The notes: generated by a model from the sequence alone, not told the origin. Positions 39,826 to 48,145 are shown, counted from the stretch's first letter. The stretch is DNA of 48,145 nt from JAFGOG01 sp034429215 (GCA_034429215.1 DAOUGI010000037.1:1-48145), one strand, 5' to 3'. Made by a program: numbers and translations.

Positions 39826-39854
39826 ATTCTAGCATGGGATCGGGCAGTCGTCAA
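39826..39854 (-). promoter_or_regulatory. promoter of the aldehyde oxidoreductase leader
   Basis: On the minus strand, TTGACG (39854-39849), 17-base spacer, TAGAAT (39831-39826). Transcription would begin near 39818, about 275 bases before the ATG. Confidence 0.65.
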
Positions 39855-39863
39855 CCCCACGCC

Positions 39864-39999
39864 GTCGAATGGACAGGGCCAAGTCGCCGCAATGCAGCAG
39901 GGTCGTTCCTGCAACCGGGCCGGTAGGGGCACCACCGTGCGGGCGCCTCGGTTCCTGGGTCGCCCCTACCGTTTCCACGACTTGGCCCCGGTCGAATGG
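39864..39999. mobile_element. MITE-like inverted-repeat element with 9-bp direct repeats
   Basis: GTCGAATGG occurs at 39864-39872 and again at 39991-39999. Just inside lie inverted repeats GGGCCAAGTCG (39876-39886) and CGACTTGGCCC (39978-39988). A second inner inverted repeat, ggtaggggc (39922-39930) and gcccctacc (39962-39970), makes the element able to fold into one long hairpin. No reading frame inside. This fits a non-autonomous insertion that made a 9-bp target duplication. It ends ten bases from the -35 box of the oxidoreductase promoter. Confidence 0.6.
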
Positions 40000-40102
40000 C
40001 CGGTGTGCAGCGGTGAATAACGTGTTGGATCAGGAAGGATAGGACATGAACGTGCAACTCATGACAGCCCAAGAAGGTGGTTCGCGCGTCGCGGTCTGGC
40101 CT

Positions 40103-40131
40103 TTGACACTCGTTCCTCTTTGTGGTATCCT
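40103..40131 (+). promoter_or_regulatory. promoter of the M14 protease gene
   Basis: Exact TTGACA (40103-40108), 17-base spacer, TATCCT (40126-40131), 90 bases before the start codon. The 40000-40102 stretch before it shows nothing further. Confidence 0.65.
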
Positions 40132-40221
40132 TGAACGGCGCGTTGCCGGCACGGACTGCCGGGCGACGAGCCGCTTACATTGCACGCTGACAAACCATCA
40201 GAGAGGAAGGTTGCAGATTCC

Positions 40222-42678
40222 ATGGCGCACAGAAAGTTCGTCTGGTTATCGGCGCTGATCGCAGCGCTCATCGTCCTCAGCACGGCCAGCCCGTTGACGC
40301 TGGCCAAGAATCCATCCCCCGAGGAATTGACCGGTCCGGTAGTCGTCCGGCTGTATTTCGACAGCCGCGATCAATTGGACGCCATCGCAGCCCAATACGA
40401 CGTATGGGAGGTCGATCATGACCTGGGCTATGCGGTGGTCATGCTTTCTCCTGCCGAATACGAGACCCTCCGCTCCCAAGGGTACCAGATGGAGATAGAC
40501 GAAGAAAAGACCTGGGACGCCAACCATACACTCGGCATCCCCAGCTATCCATGTTACCGCACCGTCGAAGAGACCTACACCTCACTTCAAACCCTGGCCA
40601 GCACATATCCTACTCTGGTCACGCTGGTTGACATCGGGGATAGCTGGGACAAAGTGACGTCAGGCGGGCCGGCCGGCTACGATGTCAATATGCTGCACAT
40701 CACGAACAGCAACATCGGGGGCGCCAAACCGACCTTTTTCCTCATGGCTGAGATCCACGCCCGCGAGTACGTTACCGCCGAAACAGCCACCCGCTTTGCC
40801 GAATACCTGCTCCAGAACTATGGCACCGACCCCGAGATCACCTTCTTCGTCGACTATTACAATATCTACATTGTGCCGATGACCAACCCCGACGGCCGCA
40901 AGTTTGCCGAGACGGGGGAGCTGTGGCGGAAAAACACTGACAACGACGACGGCTGCACTTCCTACCCCGATTATGGCACCGACCTGAACCGCAACTATGC
41001 GTTCAAGTGGGGAGGCGCCGGTACGTACCCTTGTGGTGAGACCTACCAGGGACCTTCAGCAGGCTCTGAGCCGGAAACGCAGATCATTCAGAACTATGTG
41101 CTGACCCTTTTCCCCGACCAGCGCGGTCCCGGCGACAGCGACCCCGCCCCGGCGGACGCCACCGGCCTGCTTATTACCCTGCATTCCTACAGCGGGCTGG
41201 TGCTGTGGCCGTGGGGCTGGACGTCCGGCAACGCCCCGAACGCCGCGCAGCTCCAGGCAATCGGCACCAAGCTGGCTACCTACAACGGCTATACGCCTGA
41301 GCAATCCAGCGACCTGTACCCGACTACCGGTTCGACCGACGACTGGTCGTACGGCACGCTGGGCATCGCCTCATTTACCTTCGAGATGGGCACCCAGTTC
41401 TTCCAGGGCTGCACGAGCTTTGAGAGTACGATCTGGCCCGACAACCTCGACTCGCTGTTGTACGCCATGAAAATCCCCGAGACGCCATACATGACCGCTT
41501 ATGGCCCCGACGCGCTCAACGCCGTTGTCGCGCCCACATCGGTGCCACAGGGCACGCCGGTGCAACTGACCGGCACGATCAACGACCAGAACAACGGCAA
41601 CCAGGTGGTCCAGGCGGCTGAGTATTTTGTCCTGCCGCTTCATGGAGGGACGCTCCCCGGCGACCCCGGCACCGGCACGCCCATGTCGGCGGCCGACGGC
41701 TCGTGGAGCTCGAATGTGGAGAACGTAGTAGCCACCGTCGACACTTCGGCGCTGGCGCCCGGCGATCACATCATCGCCGTGCGGGGCAGGGACGCGGGCA
41801 GTAACTGGGGGCCGTTCACCGCCGTTTTTCTGAACACGACCACCGGCTCTACCCCGGAGCAGATTGACGTAGAAGCCACACCGGCGAGCATTCCTGTCGT
41901 CTATGGCCAGGCCACGGTCACCGCCACGCTCAGCTTGCTGGACGGCACGCCGGTGGCCGGCTGGCCCGTCACCTTCACTGTCACCAATGGCCTGGGCACT
42001 GTCGATCCGGTGACGGTTATCAGCAACATGGACGGCCATGCGGTCACCACCCTGTCTGCCGGGGCGACACCGGGCACAGCCCACGTGAGCGCCGAGTCGG
42101 CGGATCTGGACGATAGCGTGGACGTGGAGATCTATATCCCCGACGCACCTACCGCGGCGTTTAGCAGCGACAGCCCGGTGTGCATCGGCTCGCCGGTGGC
42201 CTTTACCAACCTGAGCAGCGGCCCGGCCGGCATCCCGCTGAGCTACCTGTGGGATTTCGGCGATGGGACAACCAGCAGTGAAGAGTCGCCGGAGCACCTG
42301 TACGCCGCGGCGGGTATCTACACCGTGGTCATGACCGCCACCAACGTCGGCGGCTCGGACGCGGCAACCGGGACGGTCACCGTCGATCCGGCGCCTGAGG
42401 CGGCCTTTAGCTTCTCGCCGCTCTACCCACAGGAGGGCCAGCCGGTCCACTTTTACGATGCCAGCACTAACGGCCCGACTGCCTGGCAATGGACCTTTGG
42501 CGACGACAGCGGGGCCAGCATCCAGAACCCGATCCACACCTATGCCGCCGCCGGGACCTATACCGTGTCGCTTCGCGCCAGCAACACGTGCGGCTGGAGC
42601 GACTATTACCAGCAGGAGATCGTCATCGGGGGGCAGCCTGAGCAGTACTATATCTATCTGCCCGTCGTGATCAAGTAG
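40222..42678 (+). CDS. secreted M14 zinc carboxypeptidase with PKD domains
   Basis: 818 residues from ATG 40222, with GGAAGG upstream. A signal peptide (about 5-28) is followed by a propeptide-like region and the M14 peptidase (about 105-430): Zn ligands H179-A-R-E182 and H321 in T-L-H-S-Y, catalytic E388 in F-E-M-G, and N-R-N-Y. An Ig-like/invasin-type domain (about 547-637) and two PKD domains (about 640-720 and 723-805, with W-D-F-G-D-G) follow. The end is Y-Y-I-Y-L-P-V-V-I-K. It removes C-terminal amino acids from peptides outside the cell; with the S8 protease next door it forms a protein-scavenging pair. Confidence 0.9.
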   Translation: MAHRKFVWLSALIAALIVLSTASPLTLAKNPSPEELTGPVVVRLYFDSRDQLDAIAAQYDVWEVDHDLGYAVVMLSPAEYETLRSQGYQMEIDEEKTWDANHTLGIPSYPCYRTVEETYTSLQTLASTYPTLVTLVDIGDSWDKVTSGGPAGYDVNMLHITNSNIGGAKPTFFLMAEIHAREYVTAETATRFAEYLLQNYGTDPEITFFVDYYNIYIVPMTNPDGRKFAETGELWRKNTDNDDGCTSYPDYGTDLNRNYAFKWGGAGTYPCGETYQGPSAGSEPETQIIQNYVLTLFPDQRGPGDSDPAPADATGLLITLHSYSGLVLWPWGWTSGNAPNAAQLQAIGTKLATYNGYTPEQSSDLYPTTGSTDDWSYGTLGIASFTFEMGTQFFQGCTSFESTIWPDNLDSLLYAMKIPETPYMTAYGPDALNAVVAPTSVPQGTPVQLTGTINDQNNGNQVVQAAEYFVLPLHGGTLPGDPGTGTPMSAADGSWSSNVENVVATVDTSALAPGDHIIAVRGRDAGSNWGPFTAVFLNTTTGSTPEQIDVEATPASIPVVYGQATVTATLSLLDGTPVAGWPVTFTVTNGLGTVDPVTVISNMDGHAVTTLSAGATPGTAHVSAESADLDDSVDVEIYIPDAPTAAFSSDSPVCIGSPVAFTNLSSGPAGIPLSYLWDFGDGTTSSEESPEHLYAAAGIYTVVMTATNVGGSDAATGTVTVDPAPEAAFSFSPLYPQEGQPVHFYDASTNGPTAWQWTFGDDSGASIQNPIHTYAAAGTYTVSLRASNTCGWSDYYQQEIVIGGQPEQYYIYLPVVIK

Positions 42679-42820
42679 GATTGTGGAATTTGGCTCACAA
42701 GCCATGAGTGGATGAAAGGAGGAGCTTAATCGAGAAGGATTGGCCAATGTCTAGTTTGCCGGCAGCCCGTGGTCGGACTGCCTGTTTCCGAAATCAAGTC
42801 TACACAGAAAAAGGAGAATC

Positions 42821-45800
42821 ATGAAGCTAAAATCATCGTTAAACCTCATCATGGGTCTGGCGATCGTGCTGGGCCTGCTGCCGGCGCTGGCCATGGCCGC
42901 CCCGGCGAGCCCGCAGACGGCCAAGATCGAGGACCAGCTCCTGGACCTGTTCGCCGTCAAGGGGTCCAGTGACTTTATGGTCCGCTTTGCCGAGCAGGCC
43001 GACCTTTCGCCAGCCTATAGCATGAGCTGGGACGCGCGCGGCGAGTATGTGGTCAATGCCCTGACCGCCGTCGCCCAGCGCAGCCAGGCTCAGGCCAAGG
43101 CCTATCTCGACGGCCGCGGCCTGACCTATCAAACCTTCATCGCCGGCAACGATCTGTACGTCTATGCCGGCGACCAGACGGCCGCCGAGTCGCTGTCGAC
43201 GCTGGCTGAAGTGGCGTACATCCGCGCCCCGCGCACCTACTATATCGACCCGATCATCGACAGCGAGGCTGCCGTTCCGCAAGGCCCCGATGCGCTGGCC
43301 TGGGGCATCACCGACACCAATGCCGATGACTTTTGGGCCACTTTTGGCGTCCAGGGCAACGGCATTGTGGTGGCCAACATCGACACCGGCGTGCAGTATA
43401 ACCACCCAGGGCTCGACCAGGCATTCAAGTGCGCTAGCCCGACCGACCCGATTTGCTGGCGCGACCCGGCCAACATCTGCGGCGCCGCCGGCGCCTGCGA
43501 CAACAACGGCCACGGCAGCCACACCATGGGCACCATGGTGGCCGACGACGACCCAAGCCTGACGTGGCAGGCGGGCATGGCCCCCAACGCGACGTGGATC
43601 GCCTGCAAGGGCTGCGAGACCACCTCCTGCTCCGATACTTCTCTGAACGCTTGCGCCGACTGGATTCTGGCCCCCGGCGGCAGCGCGGCCAACCGGCCTA
43701 ACGTCGTCAACAACTCGTGGGGCGGCGGCGGCGGCGACACCTGGTACCAGGCCAAGGTGCAGGCCTGGGTGGCGGCGGGCATCTTCCCCGCCTTCTCGGC
43801 CGGCAACAGCACCGGCTGCGGCAGCCTGGGCTCGCCCGGCGACTATCAGGAATCGTTTGGCACCACCGGCCACGACGTCAACCGCAACCACTCTTACGCC
43901 CAGGGCCCCTCAGCGACTTTTGGACACGATCCGTACACCAAGCCGAACATCTCGGGCCCGGCCGTGAGCGTTTGCTCCACTATTCCAACCAACCAGTGGA
44001 CCTGCGGCTACAGCGGCACGTCGATGGCCAGCCCGCACACCGCCGGCGCGGTGGCGCTGCTGTGGTCGTGCAACCCCAGCCTGGTCGGCCAGGTTGACCT
44101 GACCTTCCAGGCGCTGCAGAACGGCGCCGACGCGCCGACTCCGGCCAGCCCGAGCTGCGGCGTTCCGCCCGACGGCCAGGGCACTTATGAGGACGGCTAC
44201 GGCTATCTGAATATCTACCAGACCGGCCTGACCTACTGCGGCGGCGTGGAGCTTGGTTACCTGGACGGCTATGTGTATGATACCGGCGGAAACCCGCTCG
44301 ACGGCGCAAGCGTCATCGCTACGCCGGCCACCCAGGGTGTGGATGCCATCACCGACCCCACCGGCTACTATACAATGACTCTGACCCCGGGCACCTACGA
44401 CGTCACCGCCTCGAAGAACGGCTATACGCCGCAGACGATCAACGACATCGTGATCGTGACCGACACGGTCACCAGCCAGGATTTTAACCTGGCCTTTCAG
44501 GGCACCTGGCTGCCGGGGCCGACGATGTGCTTTGATCTGACCCGCATCGACGCCGAGTACTTTCCGGCCACGGGCAAGGTCTACATCCTTGGCGGCCGCT
44601 CTGACGCGAACACCATCGGTACCATCTATTCCTTTGACCCGGTGACCGGTGTCTGTGCCGACACCGGGGCCGACATGCCCACTCCCATCTCTAACTATAC
44701 TATCAACCTGATCAACGACGGGACTAACGATCTGCTGTGCACCTTTGGTGGGCGAGATTCGGCCGGCGGCGTCACTCTGAATGTCCAATGCTACAACCCG
44801 GTCGCCAACACCGCCGCACTCAAGACCACCCTGCCGACTGCCTGGACCGGTTACACCCCGGGCGCCCAGGTGGTGGTCGACAACAAGGTCTATATCTTTG
44901 GCGGGTTCAATAGCACTACTTCCCCCTACATGACCGCCCGCACCGAAAGGTATGACCCGGTGGCCAATACCTTCACCCAGCTAGGCAACCTGAATCTGGC
45001 CCGTGCCTACATCCTGGCCGGCGTCGTGGACGGCAAGATCTATGCCTTTGGCGGCGACACCTTTGACGGCGCGGCGCTGATCGCTCAGACCATGGCCGAG
45101 GTAATGGCCGATCCGGCCGGCGCCGGGACGTGGGATGACGCGGCTGTGGCCGACCTGCCGATCGCAGGCGACGAAGGCCGCGCCTTTGCCTATGACTCGG
45201 ACTCGACCTATCCGTACGCCGGCCAGATCGTGCTGGCGACGATGGCCCAGTGGTCAGGCAGCTCGAATGAGGTTGTCCTGTACGACGTGGCCGCCAACAC
45301 CTATGACACGACCTTCCCCGACCTGATCAACGCCCGGCGCAACCACGGCGATGCCATCGTTCCGACCTGCACTGTGGATCCGGACGATGGGCTGCCGGGT
45401 ATGTGGGTATTTGGCGGCTACTTTGGCAGCGACGCTCCACCCTACGCCCCGGCCGAGTACTATCCACTGCCGTGCGCCACTGAGCCGGATGCCTCCTTCA
45501 CCGCCGTTCCGGATGAGGGCTGCGCCCCGCTCGAGGTCCAGTTCACCGACACCAGCACCGGCATCCCGAGCGAATGGGCGTGGGACTTTGGCGACGGTGG
45601 GACATCGACCGTGCAGGACCCGCTCTACACCTACAACACGGCCGGCACCTTCGTGGTCACGCTGGAAGTGACCAACGCCCAGGGCAGCGACACGGTGACC
45701 GGCACGATCACCGTCCTCGAGTCGCCGGACGCAGCCTTTACTTGGGCTCCGGATCCGGTCATGGTTAATGAGCCCGTGCAGTTCACCGACACGAGCAGCG

Positions 45801-46003
45801 GCACGCCGGTGTCGTGGCTGTGGGAGACCAGCGACGGCTATACCTACAACGTCCAGAACCCGCAGCATACCTTCTACACCACGGGCGATTTCCTCGTCAC
45901 CCTGACGGTAACCAACAGTGTGGGCTGCGCCGACACGATCGAGCAGACCGTGACGGTGGTTGAGCTGTACAAGCTCTACCTGCCCATAGTCGTCAAGAAC
46001 TAG
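42821..46003 (+). CDS. secreted S8 subtilisin-like protease with Kelch-like and PKD domains
   Basis: 1060 residues, AAGGAG before the ATG. Signal peptide to about residue 26, an inhibitor-like propeptide (about 30-140), then the S8 domain with Asp188 (N-I-D-T-G-V), His231 (N-G-H-G-S-H) and Ser401 (S-G-T-S-M-A-S-P). A carboxypeptidase-regulatory-like domain (about 477-560), Kelch-type repeats (about 570-880, with V-Y-I-L-G-G-R, K-V-Y-I-F-G-G and K-I-Y-A-F-G-G) and two PKD domains (about 886-967 and 968-1047) follow. The end is L-Y-K-L-Y-L-P-I-V-V-K-N. Kelch repeats on a subtilase are unusual and may bind substrate or surface. Strong terminator downstream. Confidence 0.9.
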   Translation: MKLKSSLNLIMGLAIVLGLLPALAMAAPASPQTAKIEDQLLDLFAVKGSSDFMVRFAEQADLSPAYSMSWDARGEYVVNALTAVAQRSQAQAKAYLDGRGLTYQTFIAGNDLYVYAGDQTAAESLSTLAEVAYIRAPRTYYIDPIIDSEAAVPQGPDALAWGITDTNADDFWATFGVQGNGIVVANIDTGVQYNHPGLDQAFKCASPTDPICWRDPANICGAAGACDNNGHGSHTMGTMVADDDPSLTWQAGMAPNATWIACKGCETTSCSDTSLNACADWILAPGGSAANRPNVVNNSWGGGGGDTWYQAKVQAWVAAGIFPAFSAGNSTGCGSLGSPGDYQESFGTTGHDVNRNHSYAQGPSATFGHDPYTKPNISGPAVSVCSTIPTNQWTCGYSGTSMASPHTAGAVALLWSCNPSLVGQVDLTFQALQNGADAPTPASPSCGVPPDGQGTYEDGYGYLNIYQTGLTYCGGVELGYLDGYVYDTGGNPLDGASVIATPATQGVDAITDPTGYYTMTLTPGTYDVTASKNGYTPQTINDIVIVTDTVTSQDFNLAFQGTWLPGPTMCFDLTRIDAEYFPATGKVYILGGRSDANTIGTIYSFDPVTGVCADTGADMPTPISNYTINLINDGTNDLLCTFGGRDSAGGVTLNVQCYNPVANTAALKTTLPTAWTGYTPGAQVVVDNKVYIFGGFNSTTSPYMTARTERYDPVANTFTQLGNLNLARAYILAGVVDGKIYAFGGDTFDGAALIAQTMAEVMADPAGAGTWDDAAVADLPIAGDEGRAFAYDSDSTYPYAGQIVLATMAQWSGSSNEVVLYDVAANTYDTTFPDLINARRNHGDAIVPTCTVDPDDGLPGMWVFGGYFGSDAPPYAPAEYYPLPCATEPDASFTAVPDEGCAPLEVQFTDTSTGIPSEWAWDFGDGGTSTVQDPLYTYNTAGTFVVTLEVTNAQGSDTVTGTITVLESPDAAFTWAPDPVMVNEPVQFTDTSSGTPVSWLWETSDGYTYNVQNPQHTFYTTGDFLVTLTVTNSVGCADTIEQTVTVVELYKLYLPIVVKN

Positions 46004-46026
46004 CCGTGCTCTCTGAATAGAGGCAC

Positions 46027-46060
46027 AGGGGCCGGCGGACATATATGTCCGCCGGCCCTT
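46027..46060 (+). terminator. perfect palindromic terminator after the S8 protease gene
   Basis: A 14-bp perfect stem around 46028-46059 (gggccggcggacat with its complement), extending with G-U and A-T pairs to 46027-46060. It lies 24 bases after the protease stop. Only two T follow, so it may act with other signals. Confidence 0.65.
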
Positions 46061-46088
46061 CCGTTCACTTGATGGTGAGGTGGAACCT

Positions 46089-46520
46089 ATGAATGAACCG
46101 GTTATCCGATTGGGGATCAGCACTTGCCTGTTGGGAGAGCGGGTGCGATACGACGGCGGGCACAAGCTGGACCACTTTTTGGCCGATACATTGAGCCGGT
46201 ATTTTGAGTGGGTGCCGGTGTGCCCAGAAGTGGAGATCGGGCTGCCGATCCCACGCGAGCCAGTGCGCCTGGTGGGCGATCCCGCCAGCCCGCGGCTGAT
46301 CGCGCCAAAATCAGGGGCGGACTATACGGAAACGATGCAGGCGTGGGCCGGCAAGCGGCTGGATGAGCTTGCGGCGGTGGGGCTATGTGGATTCGTGTTC
46401 AAGAAGACGTGGGCACAATCGAGAACACCGCATTATCCCTATTCAGAGCACATTGTGCATAGGCTACTTTTCCCCCATCTTCCACCACTAGCGTCGCTCG
46501 GACATCCAGTATATCGATGA
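46089..46520 (+). pseudogene. DUF523 gene truncated by an integrated element
   Basis: The frame from ATG 46089 (GAGGTGG upstream) gives the start of a DUF523 (YbbK-like) protein: G-I-S-T-C-L-L-G-E-R-V-R-Y-D-G-G-H, C-P-E-V-E-I-G-L-P-I-P-R-E-P, D-Y-T-E-T-M and L-C-G-F-V-F-K-K. Family members continue with S-P-S-C-G and about 40 more residues. Here the family match ends at about 46406, and the remaining codons to the stop at 46520 read the far end of a serine recombinase gene on the opposite strand. The C-terminal half has thus been displaced by the insertion, and the chimeric product is probably non-functional. Confidence 0.75.
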
Positions 46521-48003
46521 TCCTCCGCCGTGAGGCAAAGTCTTCCTCTGCTGCCCCCAACCCTTGAGCCACCTCTGCTACGAATTCCTGCAGGCTTTGT
46601 ATCTGCTCTGAACTCAGCATTCGTTCCTTGAGTTGGGCCTTCATGCCAGCTTGTTCCTGCTCCAGCGCTATTATTGTAGCCTCTAGCCGACTCTTGCGAT
46701 CCGTTAGCATTTCTTTAGGAAAATCACCTTGTAGGTACAGATCAAGTAGCCGAGCCAACTGCGCCTGATTGTCGATCAGGAGCCCCTCCACTATCTTCAA
46801 CCGCTCCCGCATTGGCCCGCTTTCCCGATCGCAGTCCGTTTGGTACTTGCTTAATCCCCGGGCCAGTTCCTCTGGATCGCTGAGAAGCGATTTCACCCAT
46901 TTCCAAACAGCATCATCGACGTGGTCGGCCCGAAACCCCGGAGTATGGCACTTCTTGAGGCGATCCTTGTCGCCGACTACTGGGCAACCGTAGTACTTGT
47001 ACTTGCCGTTTGGTCCTACCCGTGTCGTGAGTCGAGTACCGCAGGAGCCACAAGTAAGTCGTTGCCGCAGGAGATAGGAATACTTGGTGTTCCGGGACGC
47101 ATCTCTCCTACCGCACTTGAGGCGCTCTTGGGCCAGTTCCCAGGTCTTGCGATCGATGATTGCCGGAACCTCAACACTCAGCAGGTTTTCCTTTGCGTTT
47201 CTGACTGTCACTCCATCTACTTTCTTGGCCTTACTGTAGTACCAGGTGCCAGCATACGTCTCGTTTTGCAGTAAGCGCCACACGGTTGACCGTGCCCATT
47301 TGCCGTATTTGTTGTATTTTTTCACCAATGTCCCCATTTTGTCCCCAAGAGTGGGTATCTCCAAGGCAGTCAGTCGAGTTGCTATGGCACAATTGCTCAT
47401 TGGCCCGACCTTGCCATCGCCCACTATGTACCAGGTAAAGATGGAACGCACCACCTCGGCTTCCGGCTCGTGGATGACCAACATTGTAAGGCCATTGTTC
47501 TTAGCCAAGCGATAGCCATACGGGGTACGGCCGTGTGAGATGACATTGCCAGCTTTCACCTTTTGCCGCCGGCCCCGTGTGCTGCGTTCACATATCTTGA
47601 GCCGTTCGTACTCTGCAATGCTCGCTTTGATGTTCTTTTGCAGGTTCCCTTCTGGCGTATCGGGGTAATCACCAAGGACATATTCGATCTGCACGCCAGC
47701 CCGCTTGAGTTCTTCTTCGACGATCAACTGCTTAGCCAAGCTGCGGCTCAGACGGTCGATCTCCCGGACTACTAGCACATCGAACTCGCCATTTCGCGCC
47801 ATCTTCCGGATTCGCTCGAGTTGTTCAAGCTCAAAGGCTGCCCCACTTGCCCCACGATCATCTTCAGCCAGCTCGGCCACAATACGCCAGCCCTGTTCGC
47901 AGGCGAATTCCCGGCCCATCTCCAGTTGCCCGGCAAGGTTGCGGCCATCCTTACCCCTGTCATCACTACTCACCCTGGCATAGAGCACTGCTCGCTTGTC
48001 CAT
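46399..48003 (-). CDS. large serine recombinase (integrase)
   Basis: 534 residues from ATG 48003, with AAGGG upstream. Resolvase catalytic domain (about 1-150): Y-A-R-V-S12-S with the nucleophile Ser12, R-E-I-D-R-L-S-R. Then a Recombinase domain (about 170-270: P-Y-G-Y-R), a zinc ribbon (C-G-S-C-G near 310, C-P and C-H later), and a coiled coil (about 385-460). It has the full length of phage or ICE-type integrases, which join attP and attB without supercoiling. Its stop lies on the boundary with the DUF523 gene, as expected for an integrase next to its attachment site. Confidence 0.9.
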   Translation of the reverse strand: MDKRAVLYARVSSDDRGKDGRNLAGQLEMGREFACEQGWRIVAELAEDDRGASGAAFELEQLERIRKMARNGEFDVLVVREIDRLSRSLAKQLIVEEELKRAGVQIEYVLGDYPDTPEGNLQKNIKASIAEYERLKICERSTRGRRQKVKAGNVISHGRTPYGYRLAKNNGLTMLVIHEPEAEVVRSIFTWYIVGDGKVGPMSNCAIATRLTALEIPTLGDKMGTLVKKYNKYGKWARSTVWRLLQNETYAGTWYYSKAKKVDGVTVRNAKENLLSVEVPAIIDRKTWELAQERLKCGRRDASRNTKYSYLLRQRLTCGSCGTRLTTRVGPNGKYKYYGCPVVGDKDRLKKCHTPGFRADHVDDAVWKWVKSLLSDPEELARGLSKYQTDCDRESGPMRERLKIVEGLLIDNQAQLARLLDLYLQGDFPKEMLTDRKSRLEATIIALEQEQAGMKAQLKERMLSSEQIQSLQEFVAEVAQGLGAAEEDFASRRRIIDILDVRATLVVEDGGKVAYAQCALNRDNAVFSIVPTSS

Positions 48004-48145
48004 TGTTCTCATCCCTTTCTTGTACCTTGCGCCCTGTGCGCGCTTGTGGTACAATCTTGGGCGGACCGGGTGCTGCACCTGCCAAGTGGACACCCGGCCC
48101 ACCCGTGGGCTGGCGTGCAAACGCCAGCCTGCACCTTTTACTGCG
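46401..48145. mobile_element. left end of an integrated element inside a DUF523 gene (partial)
   Basis: The junction between the DUF523 coding sequence and recombinase-side sequence lies near 46401-46410, where the attL core is expected. The element extends beyond the window's end, so its size, cargo and the other attachment site are not visible. Confidence 0.6.
48108..48129 (-). repeat. hairpin upstream of the recombinase gene
   Basis: ggctggcgt (48108-48116) pairs perfectly with acgccagcc (48121-48129) around a 4-base loop. It lies about 105 bases upstream of the recombinase start. Could be the end of the preceding transcript in the element or a recombinase-related site; no clear promoter was found in this 142-base stretch. 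Confidence 0.35.

Overview
This is a GC-rich, gene-dense bacterial chromosome segment. The gene content suggests Chloroflexota (Anaerolineae or Caldilineae-like): secreted proteins with PKD domains that end in an L-Y-L-P-hydrophobic tail, an archaeal-type phosphoglycerate mutase, a tungsten-type aldehyde:ferredoxin oxidoreductase, a flavodiiron protein, a long Ser/Thr kinase-ATPase-TPR protein, and dispersed short repeats. The taxonomy is inferred, since no rRNA is present. Many genes are preceded by near-consensus sigma-70 promoters with 17-base spacers, which helped place transcription units.

Layout. 1-5200: small housekeeping and accessory genes (membrane proteins, a tandem pair of paralogous small membrane proteins, DUF3795, GNAT, YciI-like, a lone RecB/Cas4-like nuclease, DUF1801). 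5298-19531: a probable 14-kb transcription unit from a perfect promoter: RpiR-type regulator, a complete iron/phosphonate-type ABC importer, a single HAD protein, a tandem-HAD fusion, an apparently circularly permuted cofactor-independent phosphoglycerate mutase, an archaeal-type phosphoglycerate mutase, a TIM-barrel isomerase, a uridine-kinase/PRK-like protein, a PiT phosphate transporter and its DUF47 partner. It reads as uptake and processing of an unidentified phosphorylated or phosphonate compound with phosphate handling at the end. 19575-21718: flavodiiron protein and PfkB kinase. 21757-23698: an ABC-F ATPase behind a leader with a short peptide, four mutually pairing segments and an intrinsic terminator, the layout of a translation-sensing attenuator. 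23673-26511 (minus): SIS-type sugar-phosphate isomerase, RsmI-like methylase, small basic protein, tRNA-Arg(UCU), deoxyribosyltransferase-like protein. 26603-29972: DegV, an alpha-toroid-like protein and two calcineurin-type phosphoesterases, tightly coupled. 30045-37461 (minus): alpha-glucan phosphorylase, Ser/Thr kinase-AAA-TPR protein, secreted protein. 37685-39854 (minus): aldehyde:ferredoxin oxidoreductase under a structured leader that resembles a molybdenum/tungsten-cofactor riboswitch followed by a terminator. 39864-39999: a MITE-like element with a 9-bp direct repeat. 40103-46060: two large secreted proteases (M14 and S8). 46089 to the end: a DUF523 gene cut by the end of an integrated element that carries a large serine recombinase.

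Most notable: the permuted phosphoglycerate mutase, in which all but one of the checked catalytic motifs are present but the two halves are in swapped order; the ABC-F attenuator; the structured leader of the oxidoreductase; and the phosphate-ester cluster with three HAD domains that all lack the second motif-I aspartate. I saw no CRISPR array, rRNA operon or replication origin.
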